DNA from: Adiantum capillus-veneris
Lineage: Eukaryota > Streptophyta > Polypodiopsida > Polypodiales > Pteridaceae
Assembly (NCBI GenBank): GCA_014529385.2
Contig: CM043949.1
Coordinates: 112,797,977 to 112,861,976, forward strand
Direction of reading: 5' to 3'
DNA length: 64,000 nt
Part shown: in pieces, positions 35,887 to 47,909 of the stretch
How positions within the stretch are numbered: position 1 is the stretch's first letter
How the letters are laid out: every line of letters begins with the position of its first letter
Notes under the pieces: generated by a model
The model's input: only the letters and a program-made list of their open reading frames with translations
Databases searched by the model: none
Told to the model about the DNA's origin: nothing
Position numbers and translations under genes: made by a program

Positions 35887-36870
35887 TGAAACCGGCCAAT
35901 AGCCTCACTAGAGGACGGTAAACTTTGGCTTTCACCCGATCTTTACATTGATTAACTTTACCTGTACTTTATGACACAAAGCAATTACACGAATAAACAT
36001 GTGACTACAATTCAACACTTCAAGACACTTCACAACTTGGTAGCTAGAGCGCTTCCAAGTAGACAACGACACCCTGAAGGCCCCAAAGATTGGCACCCCT
36101 TCCAATATTTCTTTATTCTTATTGCAAGTAAACAACCCAAACACTTTCACCCAACTCTCAGCAAGCTGTGGGAACCTGTCAAGGGCAGTAATTGAAGGTT
36201 TTTGACCCAATTTCAGCAACATAACGGCTTCAAAACCCCTGCAGGTCAAAAGCACACGTCTAGGAAACTTTCCCTTGCATTTTGAAAGCTTTCTGGTGAG
36301 CTGCAGGTCAATTTCATCATGTTGTAATTCCCTGTTTTGTTCATTGTCAGGTGCACAAAGCCCTGTATAAGCATCCCAAGGCTTTCCCGAGGCTCCCCGT
36401 GCAATATCTTCAGTTTAGGTGCCTCAAGAGCTCCCCCACACAATGGGATAGTTCCCTTACAAATTGGACGAGTTTTCACGAGAGAAAACTCTCCATTTTC
36501 ACAATCCTTCGCAATGGAACTGTGTACCTGTGGGGGATTAGCTATTAGCTAATCCAATTCCTGTGCAAAAGACTCTTGCCTTGGCAAACGTGCATATAAC
36601 CCCCAGAATTGTATATGGTCAACTAAGAAGCCCAACTAGTGGGACATTTCCATATGTGCAAAGGGGAGAGAAAGAGAGATGCGCGAAAGCAAATCATCGC
36701 ACCACATGAGACAAGGGAGAAGGCAAGCTCTCCATTAAAGCTGTGATGACCTGCACCCGCTACTCACACACATTGTGGTTCGGTTATGATGAAAAATCAG
36801 CCCCTCTTCATTTTGGGCATCCCCTCTTGGGATGAGCTTCTAGAGTGTGTGTGTGTGTGTGTGTTGGCCC
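35887..36870 (-). repeat. 5' LTR of gypsy family C
   Basis: Matches 30193-31190 over its length, with indels. It starts TGAAACCGGCCAATAGCC and contains the R motif at 36079-36120. A (GT)n stretch at 36846-36863 blurs its outer limit. Confidence 0.8.
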
Positions 36871-37033
36871 GGCCTGCATGTTGCTCTCCTATTGCCACGT
36901 GTCCACTTTACTCCTTTTGGTTTAATTTCCTAGTACCGACCAACTTATAAATTGTCGCGTGGGGCCTAAATGACTTTGAGCTGAGCCTAGCCACCCTTTT
37001 ACTACTCGGATTCTAGTGCCGATCGGCCCAACC

Positions 37034-37283
37034 TGAAGAGTATAAACACAAGCTCACACTCACTCTTACCTAAACCATGCGGGAACAATCTCTATCCCTA
37101 GAACATTCTAGGCCTTCCATCATAAGCCTATATAAGAGAAGGCTCTCAAGCATGTAACTCAATCTCTCATTTGCATAATAGAAGGTTGCATTCTCTTTCT
37201 CTATTGTGTACATTCTCATTTACACTCACACACACTCACTATGAATGCTTCACATGAGCATCCACCCTAGCCGAGGCCCAACA
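37034..37283 (+). repeat. 5' LTR of copia-type gag-only element
   Basis: 250 bp, starts TGAAGAGTATAAAC and ends GAGGCCCAACA. A TATA candidate, CCTATATAAGAG, is at about 37128. Confidence 0.96.
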
Positions 37284-37285
37284 AC

Positions 37286-37297
37286 TGGTATCAGAGC
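37286..37297 (+). promoter_or_regulatory. primer-binding site, initiator tRNA-Met type
   Basis: TGGTATCAGAGC begins two bases after the LTR end. This is the classic plant copia/gypsy minus-strand primer site complementary to the 3' end of initiator tRNA-Met. Confidence 0.9.
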
Positions 37298-38297
37298 TTT
37301 GAATGATCCTTGGCCTACTCATGTGAACTTCCCTTCTCTCTAGGAGTCTCTCTCTCTAAGCCCACGATTTTTTCAGCTCTCCCTTTCCTTTAGGAAAAGT
37401 TGGGCAATAGCCCACATGCCCACTTGCCACCTCTTCTACCTACTTTTGACTTTTTGCCACTTTCTCTCTCTTCTCTCTCCTCAAGGGTGCCCAAATCTAG
37501 GCGTGGGATTTTGGGGCTGATTCTTCTTCTTCCTCAGCTCCTCAAGCTTTAATGGAAAGCTTTCTCAACTTCATACTCAGCCCATAGCTCATATCCACCC
37601 TTTCCTACATCATTTCAATGCATCTCCTACCTCACTAGCTCTCATTTTCTCTCTCTAAGCTCTTTCTCATAACCAAAGTTTGAGATTTGCTGCTGTAATT
37701 TGAGCATTCTCAGCCTCATAATATCACTAAAATCTCATCATTAATCCATCATTAGTCTACCATAAGTTCTCTACACATTGCGGGCAATGCGGTGAAGACT
37801 AGTACCACAAAACTAGTCAAGAAGTACATGTTTTAATTTTCTGTTTCATAACAGAAAATTTCCAGCCCACATTAGCTCAAAAAATTGGTGGTTTACGGCC
37901 TCGAGAACCTTTATCAAAGATCGGGCAACCTCGGTGCTTCATTTGGTGTCATTCTACATCAATTTTGCGGTCATTTTAGCTCATTTTGGAGGCATTTTGA
38001 AGGCACTTTTGGCTACAACTATTGGTGGAGTTCAAAACAGCAAATAGAATTTCAGATTTGACTCCAAATTCAACATCAAATCTCAAGGCAAAGCTGAGTT
38101 ATATCATCCCCATCTACTCCGGCACATTTGGAGTATATTTGGTAATCATAATTGTCATTTTTGTGCTTATTCATAATCCCTTTTTTTTCATTACCGCATC
38201 TCCCATTTCTCACATGCTTTTGTAAAAGGGTAGACACCATTTCAAGAGTCTTGAAATAGGACCCCCTTGCTTGCAATTTCACATATCACTAAGCATT

Positions 38298-39260
38298 ATG
38301 GGTAACAAGGAGATAGCTATGTTCAATGGCATCGGATTTCACACATGGCAAGTGAAACTCAAGGGTCATCTAATGAGAAAAGGGCTATGGAGTATCATAA
38401 CCACTGATGCACAAAACCTCACGGCACAACAAATCCGAGAGCGTCAAGCCAAGGATGAGAAAGCCCTAGGCATTCTCATCACTAGTGTGGCGGATGATAT
38501 CATTCACCACTTAGATGAAGCCACATCGGCCAAGCAAGCATGGGAGACTTTAGAACGCACATTTGGGGCAAAATCTAAGCACTCTAAAATATCTCTCAAG
38601 ATGCAATTATATGGTCTAGCAATGTATGAAAATGAAACACTATCTAGTCTTGTTAATAGGCTAAAAAGCTTATGCACTCAACTTTCATACATTGAGTGTC
38701 ATATAGATGATGATGATAAAGTTGCGGTTCTTCTAAAAGCACTTCCTTCTACATATGACAATATTGTAACCGTACTTAAGGAAAAAGAGCCTATCCCTAC
38801 ACTAGAAAGTGTAATCAACTCTCTCCAAGAGGACCATAACAACAAGCACCCACACAATGAAACTAATGCATCAAAAGCACTCTATGTTTCAAGTTCAAAG
38901 CACACCAAGGCTTGCAAGCATTGCGGGAAGTACAACCACTTATCTTCCGAATGCTACAAAATCAAAAAATGTGTGAAGTGCGGGAAATTGGGGCATCCAC
39001 CTCAATTTTGTACCAAAGGCAATGGCGGCAATGGCGACAACGGCGGCAAGAAGGTTACCTTCAAAGGCAAACGTGTCAACTATGTGCAAAGTGAAAGTGA
39101 TGATAGTGATGATGAAGATCAAAGAGCTCACTCCGACAATGATGAAGTGAATATGGTAACTTCCGCTTTCTCTTCACCCTCTACTTCTATTTCTTCTTCA
39201 AATAAACATGCTAAGGGCCAACTCAAATATAGCTACAGTGAAGGAAATGATATTTATTAG
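38298..39260 (+). CDS. copia-type Gag of the gag-only element (UBN2-like, two zinc knuckles)
   Basis: 320 codons from MGNKEIAMFNG, and the frame is open upstream to 38271. Residues 5-60 match the N-terminal block of plant copia Gag (FNGIGFHTWQVKLKGHL, KGLWSII). Residues 75-190 match the UBN2 gag region (AWETLERTFGAKS, LKMQLYGLAMYENETLSSLV, KAVALLKALPSTYDNIV-like block). Near residues 205-240 are two CCHC knuckles (CKHCGKYNHLSSEC and CVKCGKLGHPPQFC) for RNA binding. The tail is acidic and Ser-rich. The frame is intact and ends about 270 bp before the 3' LTR. Start chosen by family alignment. Confidence 0.92.
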   Translation: MGNKEIAMFNGIGFHTWQVKLKGHLMRKGLWSIITTDAQNLTAQQIRERQAKDEKALGILITSVADDIIHHLDEATSAKQAWETLERTFGAKSKHSKISLKMQLYGLAMYENETLSSLVNRLKSLCTQLSYIECHIDDDDKVAVLLKALPSTYDNIVTVLKEKEPIPTLESVINSLQEDHNNKHPHNETNASKALYVSSSKHTKACKHCGKYNHLSSECYKIKKCVKCGKLGHPPQFCTKGNGGNGDNGGKKVTFKGKRVNYVQSESDDSDDEDQRAHSDNDEVNMVTSAFSSPSTSISSSNKHAKGQLKYSYSEGNDIY

Positions 39261-39533
39261 AAAGAAGGATGCTACCCTAAACACACTATGTTGAATCTCA
39301 ATTGTGAAGTTGCATTTCTCATGTGAGAACCTCTTATGTTGTATCTTTGTAGACATGAGTGATGAATCCAATTGAGAACCACTCATGATCACATTAGAAC
39401 CTTAAGTGTTGAATCCATCTCTCTATGTTGTAAAGAGCATGAATGATGAATCCAATTGAGAACCATCATGACTCTTACCTTCTTCCTGTTGAGAACCTTA
39501 GCTTGTATGTAAGCATGTGTTTAAGGGGGAGAT

Positions 39534-39783
39534 TGAAGAGTATAAACACAAGCTCACACTCACTCTTACCTAAACCATGCGGGAACAATCTCTATCCCTA
39601 GAACATTCTAGGCCTTCCATCATAAGCCTATATAAGAGAAGGCTCTCAAGCATGTAACTCAATCTCTCATTTGCATAATAGAAGGTTGCATTCTCTTTCT
39701 CTATTGTGTACATTCTCATTTACACTCACACACACTCACTATGAATGCTTCACATGAGCATCCACCCTAGCCGAGGCCCAACA
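39534..39783 (+). repeat. 3' LTR of copia-type gag-only element
   Basis: 250 bp, identical to 37034-37283 by eye, preceded by a purine tract. Confidence 0.96.
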
Positions 39784-39960
39784 CAACCATCTCGTGGCGA
39801 CTTAGCCTTCATTGTTGCGGGTGAAACTCTCGGCCACCGTCCGTTTCTAACTGGAAATACAATGTCCAACCATTTGTGACTTCAACAAGAGGGTCCCAAA
39901 AATTAAAGAAAAATCAAGGGAAGGAAACCCAACAAATAAAGTTTGTGGTTTTCATTGCCT

Positions 39961-41883
<1,923 letters not shown>

Positions 41884-42229
41884 TATTGGTATTTATCTTT
41901 TGTGCAAGGTGTTAATTTGGCAATGATAAGCCCATGGTGTATCAAAGGCGAGTTTCAACTTGGGTGGACATTCGACTAATAGACCAGAGCCATCAGTGGT
42001 CTAGTGGAGCAGAGGCGCTTGGTGGGGCATCGAGGAGCCCAGTGAACACCGTGGCCAACCTACCACTACCGCCACAATCCAAGTATGCGCAATTGTCTTT
42101 AAAAGATATTTTTTTAATTTTAGCCTTTATGGATGTTGTGCAGCTACTGTGTATATATGGTCAGTCTGATATGAATCAAATAGGAGTCTTTGGTCTAGCG
42201 TTTTGAGCAGGTCTTAGTTGGTCGCGCAT

Positions 42230-43300
42230 GTCTAGCATGTCGAGTTGGTCTAGCAGGTCTAGCAAGTTGAGCAGATCTAGCAAGTCGATTGTCTAGCTAG
42301 CCAAAGGGCTAATAGTACTCCGTGGTTCTCTTTCCTCTAAGCCCGTTGACTCTTAGGCTACTCATGCATGACATATACAAGGCAATCTAAAGACCGTCCT
42401 AGCCCTTAAAAGAACTCTTTGCAATGCTATTGCAAAATGCATCAATCCTTCCTACCTAGTAGAAGTCCTCCACCCCCACTCCCACTACCTCCTCAAGGAT
42501 CGAGCTCAACCACCTCTCGCCACTTTTATCACCTGCTATTGCAAAATGCATCAATCCTTCCTACCTAGTAGAAGTCCTCCACCCCCACTCCCACTACCTC
42601 CTCAAGGATCGAGCTCAACCACCTCTCGCCACTTTTATCACCTCCTCAGCCACACTTTCTAAAGCCTCCTTTATCCTCCCTAGAACCAGCTCCAAAGAAG
42701 TAACAATGGAAGAACTGACAAGCATTCTAGCCAAAGTCAATATAAAGTTTCCTACCTCCAAGGCTCTCTCTACAAAGGGTTTAGGCGACCCCAGGAGAAG
42801 GTTTGTGTCAATGTGTCGGGGTCGTGGTCTCAACCGTGAAGATGCTTACCTGGTGCTCTCTTTCAAGCTTAGATAGCTTAGCAAACAAATAGTTTTTTGA
42901 GAATCACTTTGCGGATTGGGCGATATTAAGGAGAAGTTTTTGTGTGAAGCCTTCCGACCTGGTGACTTCCAAGAGAAGGTTTTGGACAAATTCAGAAACC
43001 TAGTGAAGATCTCATGACTAGAACAAAGGCCTCCCAACAGAAGCTATGGAAGTCTCTCAAACCTGATGCTACACTGGATGGATTTGTTGCTGCAGCCACT
43101 AGGATTCGAGGAGCAATGTTGATGGTGCTTTCTTGGAAGTAGTACCACATCTACAACACCTCGAGGCACCAATAACCAAGCTTCCTGCGGAAAATATTCT
43201 CACGAAGCTGTTTCAACAAGTTTCCCTCTATGACAGGCATCGCTTAGACTCTACATTCGGGAGTGACACTGTTGTTCTTATTTAGTCAATGTACCCAAGA
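42230..43300 (+). pseudogene. gag remnant of a gypsy A-family element
   Basis: Shares with gypsy A the 'ggtctag'-rich leader, the Pro-rich 'agtagaagtcctccacc' segment, the ELTSILAKVNIKFPT core (42710-42760), RGRGLNREDAYL near 42820 and a VSLYDRHRLDS-type block near 43225. Large internal parts are missing. No LTR could be placed. Fossil, heavily broken. Confidence 0.72.
42427..42644 (+). repeat. perfect tandem duplication of about 109 bp
   Basis: 'tgctattgcaaaatgcatca' begins both units (about 42427 and 42535). The units look identical through 'cacttttatcacc'. It lies in the gag remnant. Confidence 0.92.
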
Positions 43301-43768
43301 GCAAGTCCACCTAGGAGCATCTCCCTGTGCATCCATCAAAGTCTTTTATGATCTCTTACCAAGCTGCTTCCCTCACCAATTACAGAAGCAACAATTGAAT
43401 ATGGGGAGCACTGCGTACTGCACAAGAAAAAACACTCCACTCCTTCACAGTTTGCTTAAAGCGAGTAGTCTCAACCAGTTTCTCTCTGAGATTTTTGATA
43501 GACTGCTAGTACTTTGCTAAGTGACTGTATAATATGTAATAAAAGTTGACCATAAATTTTGGGGGTTGTGGTTAGGAATTCCTTAGTACCAAAAAGATTG
43601 ATGCACTCTTACAATTGTTGTTTTCTCAAAGTATGTGTGAAAGATAAAATGTTTACAACATTTTGTCTTCTTGATGTGAATCTAGAGTGACGAGATTAAG
43701 TGCATCAAGACATCCATGAGAGATGTGCTTATGATTGTGCTTATGATTGTTCAATGACTTCTATCTTT
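43301..43768. other. unassigned sequence left of hAT-like MITE
   Basis: No feature recognised. The sequence is AT-rich after 43500 with short repeated words (gtgcttatgattgt twice at about 43725-43750). Confidence 0.35.
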
Positions 43769-43776
43769 GTGCCAAT

Positions 43777-44179
43777 CATAGTTACCTAGAACGGGAACGG
43801 GGTACGGGAATAGGAGGGTCCGGAACAGGATGGGAACGGGGAGGAGGAGGGAAGGCCGGAACGGGAACAAGAACGGGAATGGGACAGTCGACTAAAGTAA
43901 GGTTTGAAATACCTCCATTCAGCTTACTCCTAAATCAACTCCTAAACAGCCCCAAAACTGTCCTCAAACTGGCCCAAATATGTCCCCCAAACAACCCCAA
44001 ATGCCTACTTTTTCCCGTTCTGCCCGGCGTTCCACTGTTCCGCCTCATTTCGGAACACCGTTCCGGTTACACCCCGCTCTGGAATGGCTCCGTTCCCGAC
44101 TCCATTTCGGGAACGGGAATCATCCGGAACGCCGTTTCGAAACGTTTGGGATGTGTTCCGCCCATTCCCTATTACACTG
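43777..44179. mobile_element. G-rich hAT-like MITE 1 (403 bp)
   Basis: Flanked by 8-bp duplications GTGCCAAT at 43769-43776 and 44180-44187, the length typical of hAT elements. Its ends, CATAGTTACCTAGAACGGG on the left and the reverse of the right end, CAGTGTAATAGGGAATGGG, form an imperfect inverted repeat. Inside are many GGAACGGGAACG-type blocks on the left and their complements (CGTTCC) on the right. No transposase frame is present, so it is non-autonomous. Confidence 0.85.
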
Positions 44180-44187
44180 GTGCCAAT

Positions 44188-44297
44188 GCATGGTTTGATT
44201 CGTCAAATGCATGTAAGCATTGAGTCAATGTCTATTAAGCTATCTACAATCTGTTTTGCAGGTGTAATCAAGGGCGATTACACTTGCAAAAGGGGAG
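44188..44297 (+). other. host segment with a hairpin and purine tract like that before the LTR at 47910
   Basis: 44262-44297 ('gtaatcaagggcgattac' then 'aaaaggggagta') parallels 47870-47909, the polypurine region of the element at 45468-49052. Here it abuts an LTR in inverted orientation. Confidence 0.6.
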
Positions 44298-44368
44298 TAT
44301 GTAACAAGCTTGGACACCCAAGCGAAAAAATCAACAACAAAACACGAACAAAAACTACAATTAAACTT

Positions 44369-44404
<36 letters not shown>

Positions 44405-45462
44405 AGAGGAGAGGAGAGTCGACACGAAGCGACGGAATTCCATTCCTGGCCCCAAATTCTCGTGCCCCTTTCGGTCATAGTTATAGATGACGGAGGGGAC
44501 GGAGCCTAGGGACGGGAGACGCCCGATTCTGGGACCGGGACGGGTGGGGACAGGGACGGCAAATGGCTTGCCAAGTGGGAACGCAAGCAAAACATCCCGG
44601 GGACAACAGGGGACGGCAGGGAATGGCAGGGGACGACAAGGGACGGGAGGGGACTGTTTTTAAAATTTGAAAAACTCATCATCTCTAGTGGCTAGTTCCT
44701 CTCCAATAGCCATATGTTTGAACTTTGAAGCACCCCAAAGGACCCAATGGCTATATAAAAGCCACCCTTTGGGTCCTCATTTCTCGATGTTCAATTAGCA
44801 CATTTGCGTCTATATGACTCATGTTCTTTGGTCTATTTATAGTGTAAATTTGTGTTCAAAATGATGCTCTATGTGTGTGGCATGTGTGTAGGTCAAAAAA
44901 TGCCAAAAAAACTCTGCTTTTTTTTTTTGCCGTTCCGACCTCCGTCCCCGTTTCCTGACTTTTGCAGTCCCATCCCCGTCCCCGTCCCCGTCCCCGTCCC
45001 CGTTCCCGACCCGCCATCCCATGTAACTATGCTTTCTGTGATTCTTTCTTTATTGCCACAGTACAATTCCCAAGGATTGTCCTCCGCACGAGTCGGCCGT
45101 ACAAAAACCGCCACATTCACATGAGGTGAACGCAAAACACGAAATTATGCCACATCAGCAAGGTTAGGGTGAATCACGGGATGTCTGTAGTAATATGCCA
45201 CGTCAACAAATACGCAATTTGGCCTAGTTGGGTAATCCAAAATTGTTGACGATACATGGCCAAGGTATTGTCTTTCATCATCCTCAAATGGTTCTGACAT
45301 CCCGTTCTTACTCCTCGGCCAAACATGCCAAAGTGAACAATTTCTTGAACTTTACCCACATTGTTGTTGTTCAGAATCAGAGACGACCATCGTGTCTGAG
45401 CATTGCCCTTCAGAAAAGATGCCGCCTTTCGAACCTTGGAGGCTTTTGCCCCCAAGGAAATG
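44298..45462 (-). mobile_element. minus-strand LTR plus gag remnant of a relative of the 45468 element, carrying MITE 2
   Basis: 44298-44475 starts TGTAACAAGCTTGGACACC, the reverse of the LTR end of the 45468-49052 family. It continues after MITE 2 from about 45040 ('attctttctttattgcc') into U3-like DNA with CCACGTCA words. From about 45467 down to 45240 a minus-strand gag fragment reads KVRKAASFLKGNAQTRWSSLI, close to the gag of the 45468 element. The remainder was cut off by insertion of that element at GCTTC. A (GA)n tract lies at 44371-44398. Fossil, broken. Confidence 0.7.
44476..45031. mobile_element. G-rich hAT-like MITE 2 (556 bp)
   Basis: Ends CATAGTTATAGATGACGG and, in reverse complement, CATAGTTACATGGGATGGC. 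Flanked by CTTTCGGT (44468-44475) and CTTTCTGT (45032-45039), an 8-bp duplication with one mismatch. Inside are GGGGACGG-type repeats on the left and CCCCGTCCCCGTCC repeats at 44970-45005. It interrupts the shared LTR motif, which shows the empty site. Same end sequence as MITE 1. Confidence 0.85.
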
Positions 45463-45467
45463 GCTTC

Positions 45468-46041
45468 TGTCACAAATTGATGACGTGGCAGTGCCCGGAC
45501 ACACACAATACGAACGTGACGATGTGGCTGACAGTACGAACGCCCGCAATTCACGCTGACGTGACAGCTGTACGGAATCTCGTAATTCACGCTGATCGTA
45601 CGGACTACCGAAAAAAGCGTTGACTTGCTGACGTGGCATTGTACGGATTCTCCGCGTTTTACGTTGACTGTACGGAATTTTGCAATTTCCGCTGGCTGCT
45701 TTTGGCAATGCTAGTTTTTGGCAAAAGCTGCTTTTGAAGTTTAATGCTTTTGGGGCTCTCCTTTTAGCATCCCTTGTAACCTTTAAAATGAACCCAAGGG
45801 GGCTCACTCTGCAAAGCATCTGGACACAAAGTCTGAGAGTGAGCACCCGTGGACGGTTGTACTTTGCTCAAAGATCAATATAAAAGAAATACCGAAAGGG
45901 ACGCCAGTCTATGGGGCCTATCTCTCTTGGCACGGAACTACGCCGGGCCGTGTCGACTCTCTCTTAAATTTGAAGTGTTTTGAAGTGAATCTTTGTTGTG
46001 TCGCGACAGAATCTTGACTTGGGGTGTCCAAGTTTGTTACA
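45468..46041 (+). repeat. 5' LTR of the 45468 element
   Basis: 574 bp, starts TGTCACAAATTGATGACGTG, ends GTTTGTTACA. The U3 part holds several TGACGTG words and repeated 'ctgtacgga' blocks. The R motif ('ataaaagaaataccgaaagg') is at 45879-45920. Confidence 0.93.
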
Positions 46042-46042
46042 A

Positions 46043-46054
46043 TGGTATCAGAGC
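46043..46054 (+). promoter_or_regulatory. primer-binding site, initiator tRNA-Met type
   Basis: TGGTATCAGAGC immediately after the LTR end plus one base. Confidence 0.88.
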
Positions 46055-46099
46055 ACGGCCGATTTCTCTTCTACCGGGAAATCCGATCCCTTTTCTCGC

Positions 46100-47790
46100 G
46101 ACACTTAAGGATTCCGAAAAGAATCAATCGACCTCTTCTGCAACCGATGAGGTGGGAGGGGGCAACGCAGAAGATTCAAACGACTTAACAAAAGATGAGT
46201 ACGGGCCACCTCGGCCTACACAGTATGAACTTTTGGAGATGCAACGACGACAACAGATTGACGAGTGCACAAGTGACAAAGCAGATGCTTCAGTTTGCTA
46301 AAGATCCCCAGTTTGCAAAATTTTTGACTCAGCAGTCCACGGCTGAAGTGCATACTTAGTGGCAGAAAGCCACCGAGCCACCAATCAAACCAGCAATCAA
46401 GAAATCTCCTACTCCGAGGATATTTACAAAAAAAAGAACTTTAAGAGATGGTTCAGACCTTGATCAATCACCTTTGGACACAAAGAATCAATTGGAAAAG
46501 CAATTGAAGAAGCGCAAGAAGATGACTGACTACCTTGGTTACTTGGACTGTCAATCTTCTTTTGCATCTACAAGAAAGCAGAAGAAGCGTGTGCGTTTTG
46601 AAGGACTAACCAATTCTTCTTTCTCTCCTTCTGACAGTTCTTCTTGCTCTGCCGACTCGAGTGAGGAGGACAGAAAGGGTAAGAAGCGAAGCAAAAAGCA
46701 AAGCTTCGAAAAGAGCAAGAAAAAGGCAAAGAAACTTCCGATCGGTTTTTGATAGCTCTACGAAGAAGTCATCCTCTGACAGTTCGGACTCCGACGACCA
46801 CATGTTTTATGCGAAGAAGAAGCATTTCTACAGAGCAAACCAATACGACTTCCTCGAAGATAAGAACAAGAAGGCTAAGGAATTCAAAGAGGGTGGACAA
46901 TCAATTAAATTTGAATCCTTTTCTAGATTCCAAGATGCTTCGAGGGCTTTGGCCTTCATCCAGCAGTTTGACATAGCCTTCTCTGGAGGACATTACTCAG
47001 AGTACTCCAAGATCAGGAGGGCTGCATCTTTTATAAAAGGAAATGCTCGAACATGGTGGTCCACTCTTCTTCTAAGGAAAGAAGCTCCAGTCAAATGGTT
47101 GAAATTCCAACGGCTCTTTATTTCTTCTTGGCTAACCTGGGAGTACAAACGGATGTAAGAACCGCTTGGAACCATCTTCAAATAACCAAGGGACATTCTT
47201 TGGATGCATGTTGCGAGAGGTTTTGGGACTCTTTTCTACCGACCTCTTCGTTTAAGGTGGTCACTTCTAAGGAATAGATTGAGTGGTTTTGTTGCGGACT
47301 CCCTACAGAGATCCGAGACTACTACCTTGAACAAAGTTTGGACTCTATTAAAGAATTAATGGGTCATGTGAAATGGGGTTCTCGATACATTCGGGAAATT
47401 TGACTTACCCACTGATGAAATCGTGACTCAAAGGACCAGACAGACTTCGAAGAATGAAAGTAGAAAGAAAAAGAGTCCCCAGGAAAAGAAAGATACACGA
47501 CCTCGATTGACTCTTAAAGAAAGGGCTAACTATCCCAAACACGGTAAGTGTTATGGTTGCGGGGAGGAAGGGCACATCTCCGCAAAGTACCCCAAAAAGG
47601 CACAACAAGGACAAACTGAAGACGGGCCAGAGAGTTCTAGAGCAGCAGAGGAACGTGGCAGAAAAGGCAAGATGAAAGCAAGACTGGTACCGGATTGCAT
47701 GGGAGCCGACCCAAGCCAGATAGATGAAAGTACAAAACTTTGTCAAGCTTGGGGCAAAGTGAAAGATCAGGGAGCTCTTTATCTTTTTTG
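46100..47790 (+). pseudogene. gag of the 45468 element (fossil)
   Basis: N-terminal acidic part (about 46140-46300), a Lys/Ser-rich basic and acidic linker (46480-46780), the gag core FESFSRFQDASRALAFIQQFDIAFSGG...KIRRAASFIKGNARTWWSTLL (about 46910-47070), and a CCHC knuckle CYGCGEEGHISAKYPKK (about 47549-47600; the last Cys position is not Cys here). The core resembles gypsy-type retrotransposon gag. A protease-like start appears at about 47770, just before the 3' LTR region. It is in several frames with a few breaks. Confidence 0.75.
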
Positions 47791-47909
47791 ATTGGAGGAG
47801 CCAAGGCCAACTTCATTTTTTAACAGGATGTCTACTAACACAGTTTATGGCCTCTGTCAGTTTTGCAAGCGTAATCGAGGGCGATTACAATTCTTTCAAG
47901 AGGAGGGTA

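Larger units (their letters stand above)
30193..36870 (-). mobile_element. broken Ty3/gypsy LTR retrotransposon (family C), minus strand
   Basis: Fossil of about 6.7 kb with both LTRs (about 30193-31190 and 35887-36870) and, on the minus strand, gag remnants (about 34520-35800), protease region (34160-34500), RT (33168-33967), RNase H (about 32530-33237), H2C2 zinc region (32276-32581) and integrase (31384-32215). A primer-site-like TGGTTCCGTCGTCC lies just inside the 5' LTR at 35873-35886. Order and domains are those of gypsy. It is broken many times but otherwise keeps its layout. LTRs differ noticeably, so it is of intermediate to old age. I could not find a target duplication. Confidence 0.88.
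37034..39783 (+). mobile_element. young gag-only copia-type LTR retrotransposon
   Basis: 2750 bp. LTRs at 37034-37283 and 39534-39783 are 250 bp each and identical as far as I can compare by eye. Target duplication CAACC is at 37029-37033 and 39784-39788. The primer-binding site TGGTATCAGAGC at 37286 is the usual initiator tRNA-Met type. The polypurine tract 'aaggggga' is at 39523-39530. The interior has a leader of about 1 kb and one intact gag ORF with no protease, integrase or RT. It looks whole for a non-autonomous element and must be very recent. Confidence 0.96.
36885..39960 (+). repeat. dispersed repeat, copy B, interrupted by the copia-type gag-only element
   Basis: 36885-37033 and 39784-39960 together match 288-600. 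The interruption is 37034-39783, flanked by CAACC. Copy A shows the undisturbed junction ('cggtccaaccatctcatgg'). Confidence 0.8.

Noticed and set aside
45174-45846. Long minus-strand frames across 45174-45846 as one gene
   Set aside because: The left part is a gag remnant and the right part is antisense to the LTR beginning at 45468. The junction is the GCTTC insertion site.
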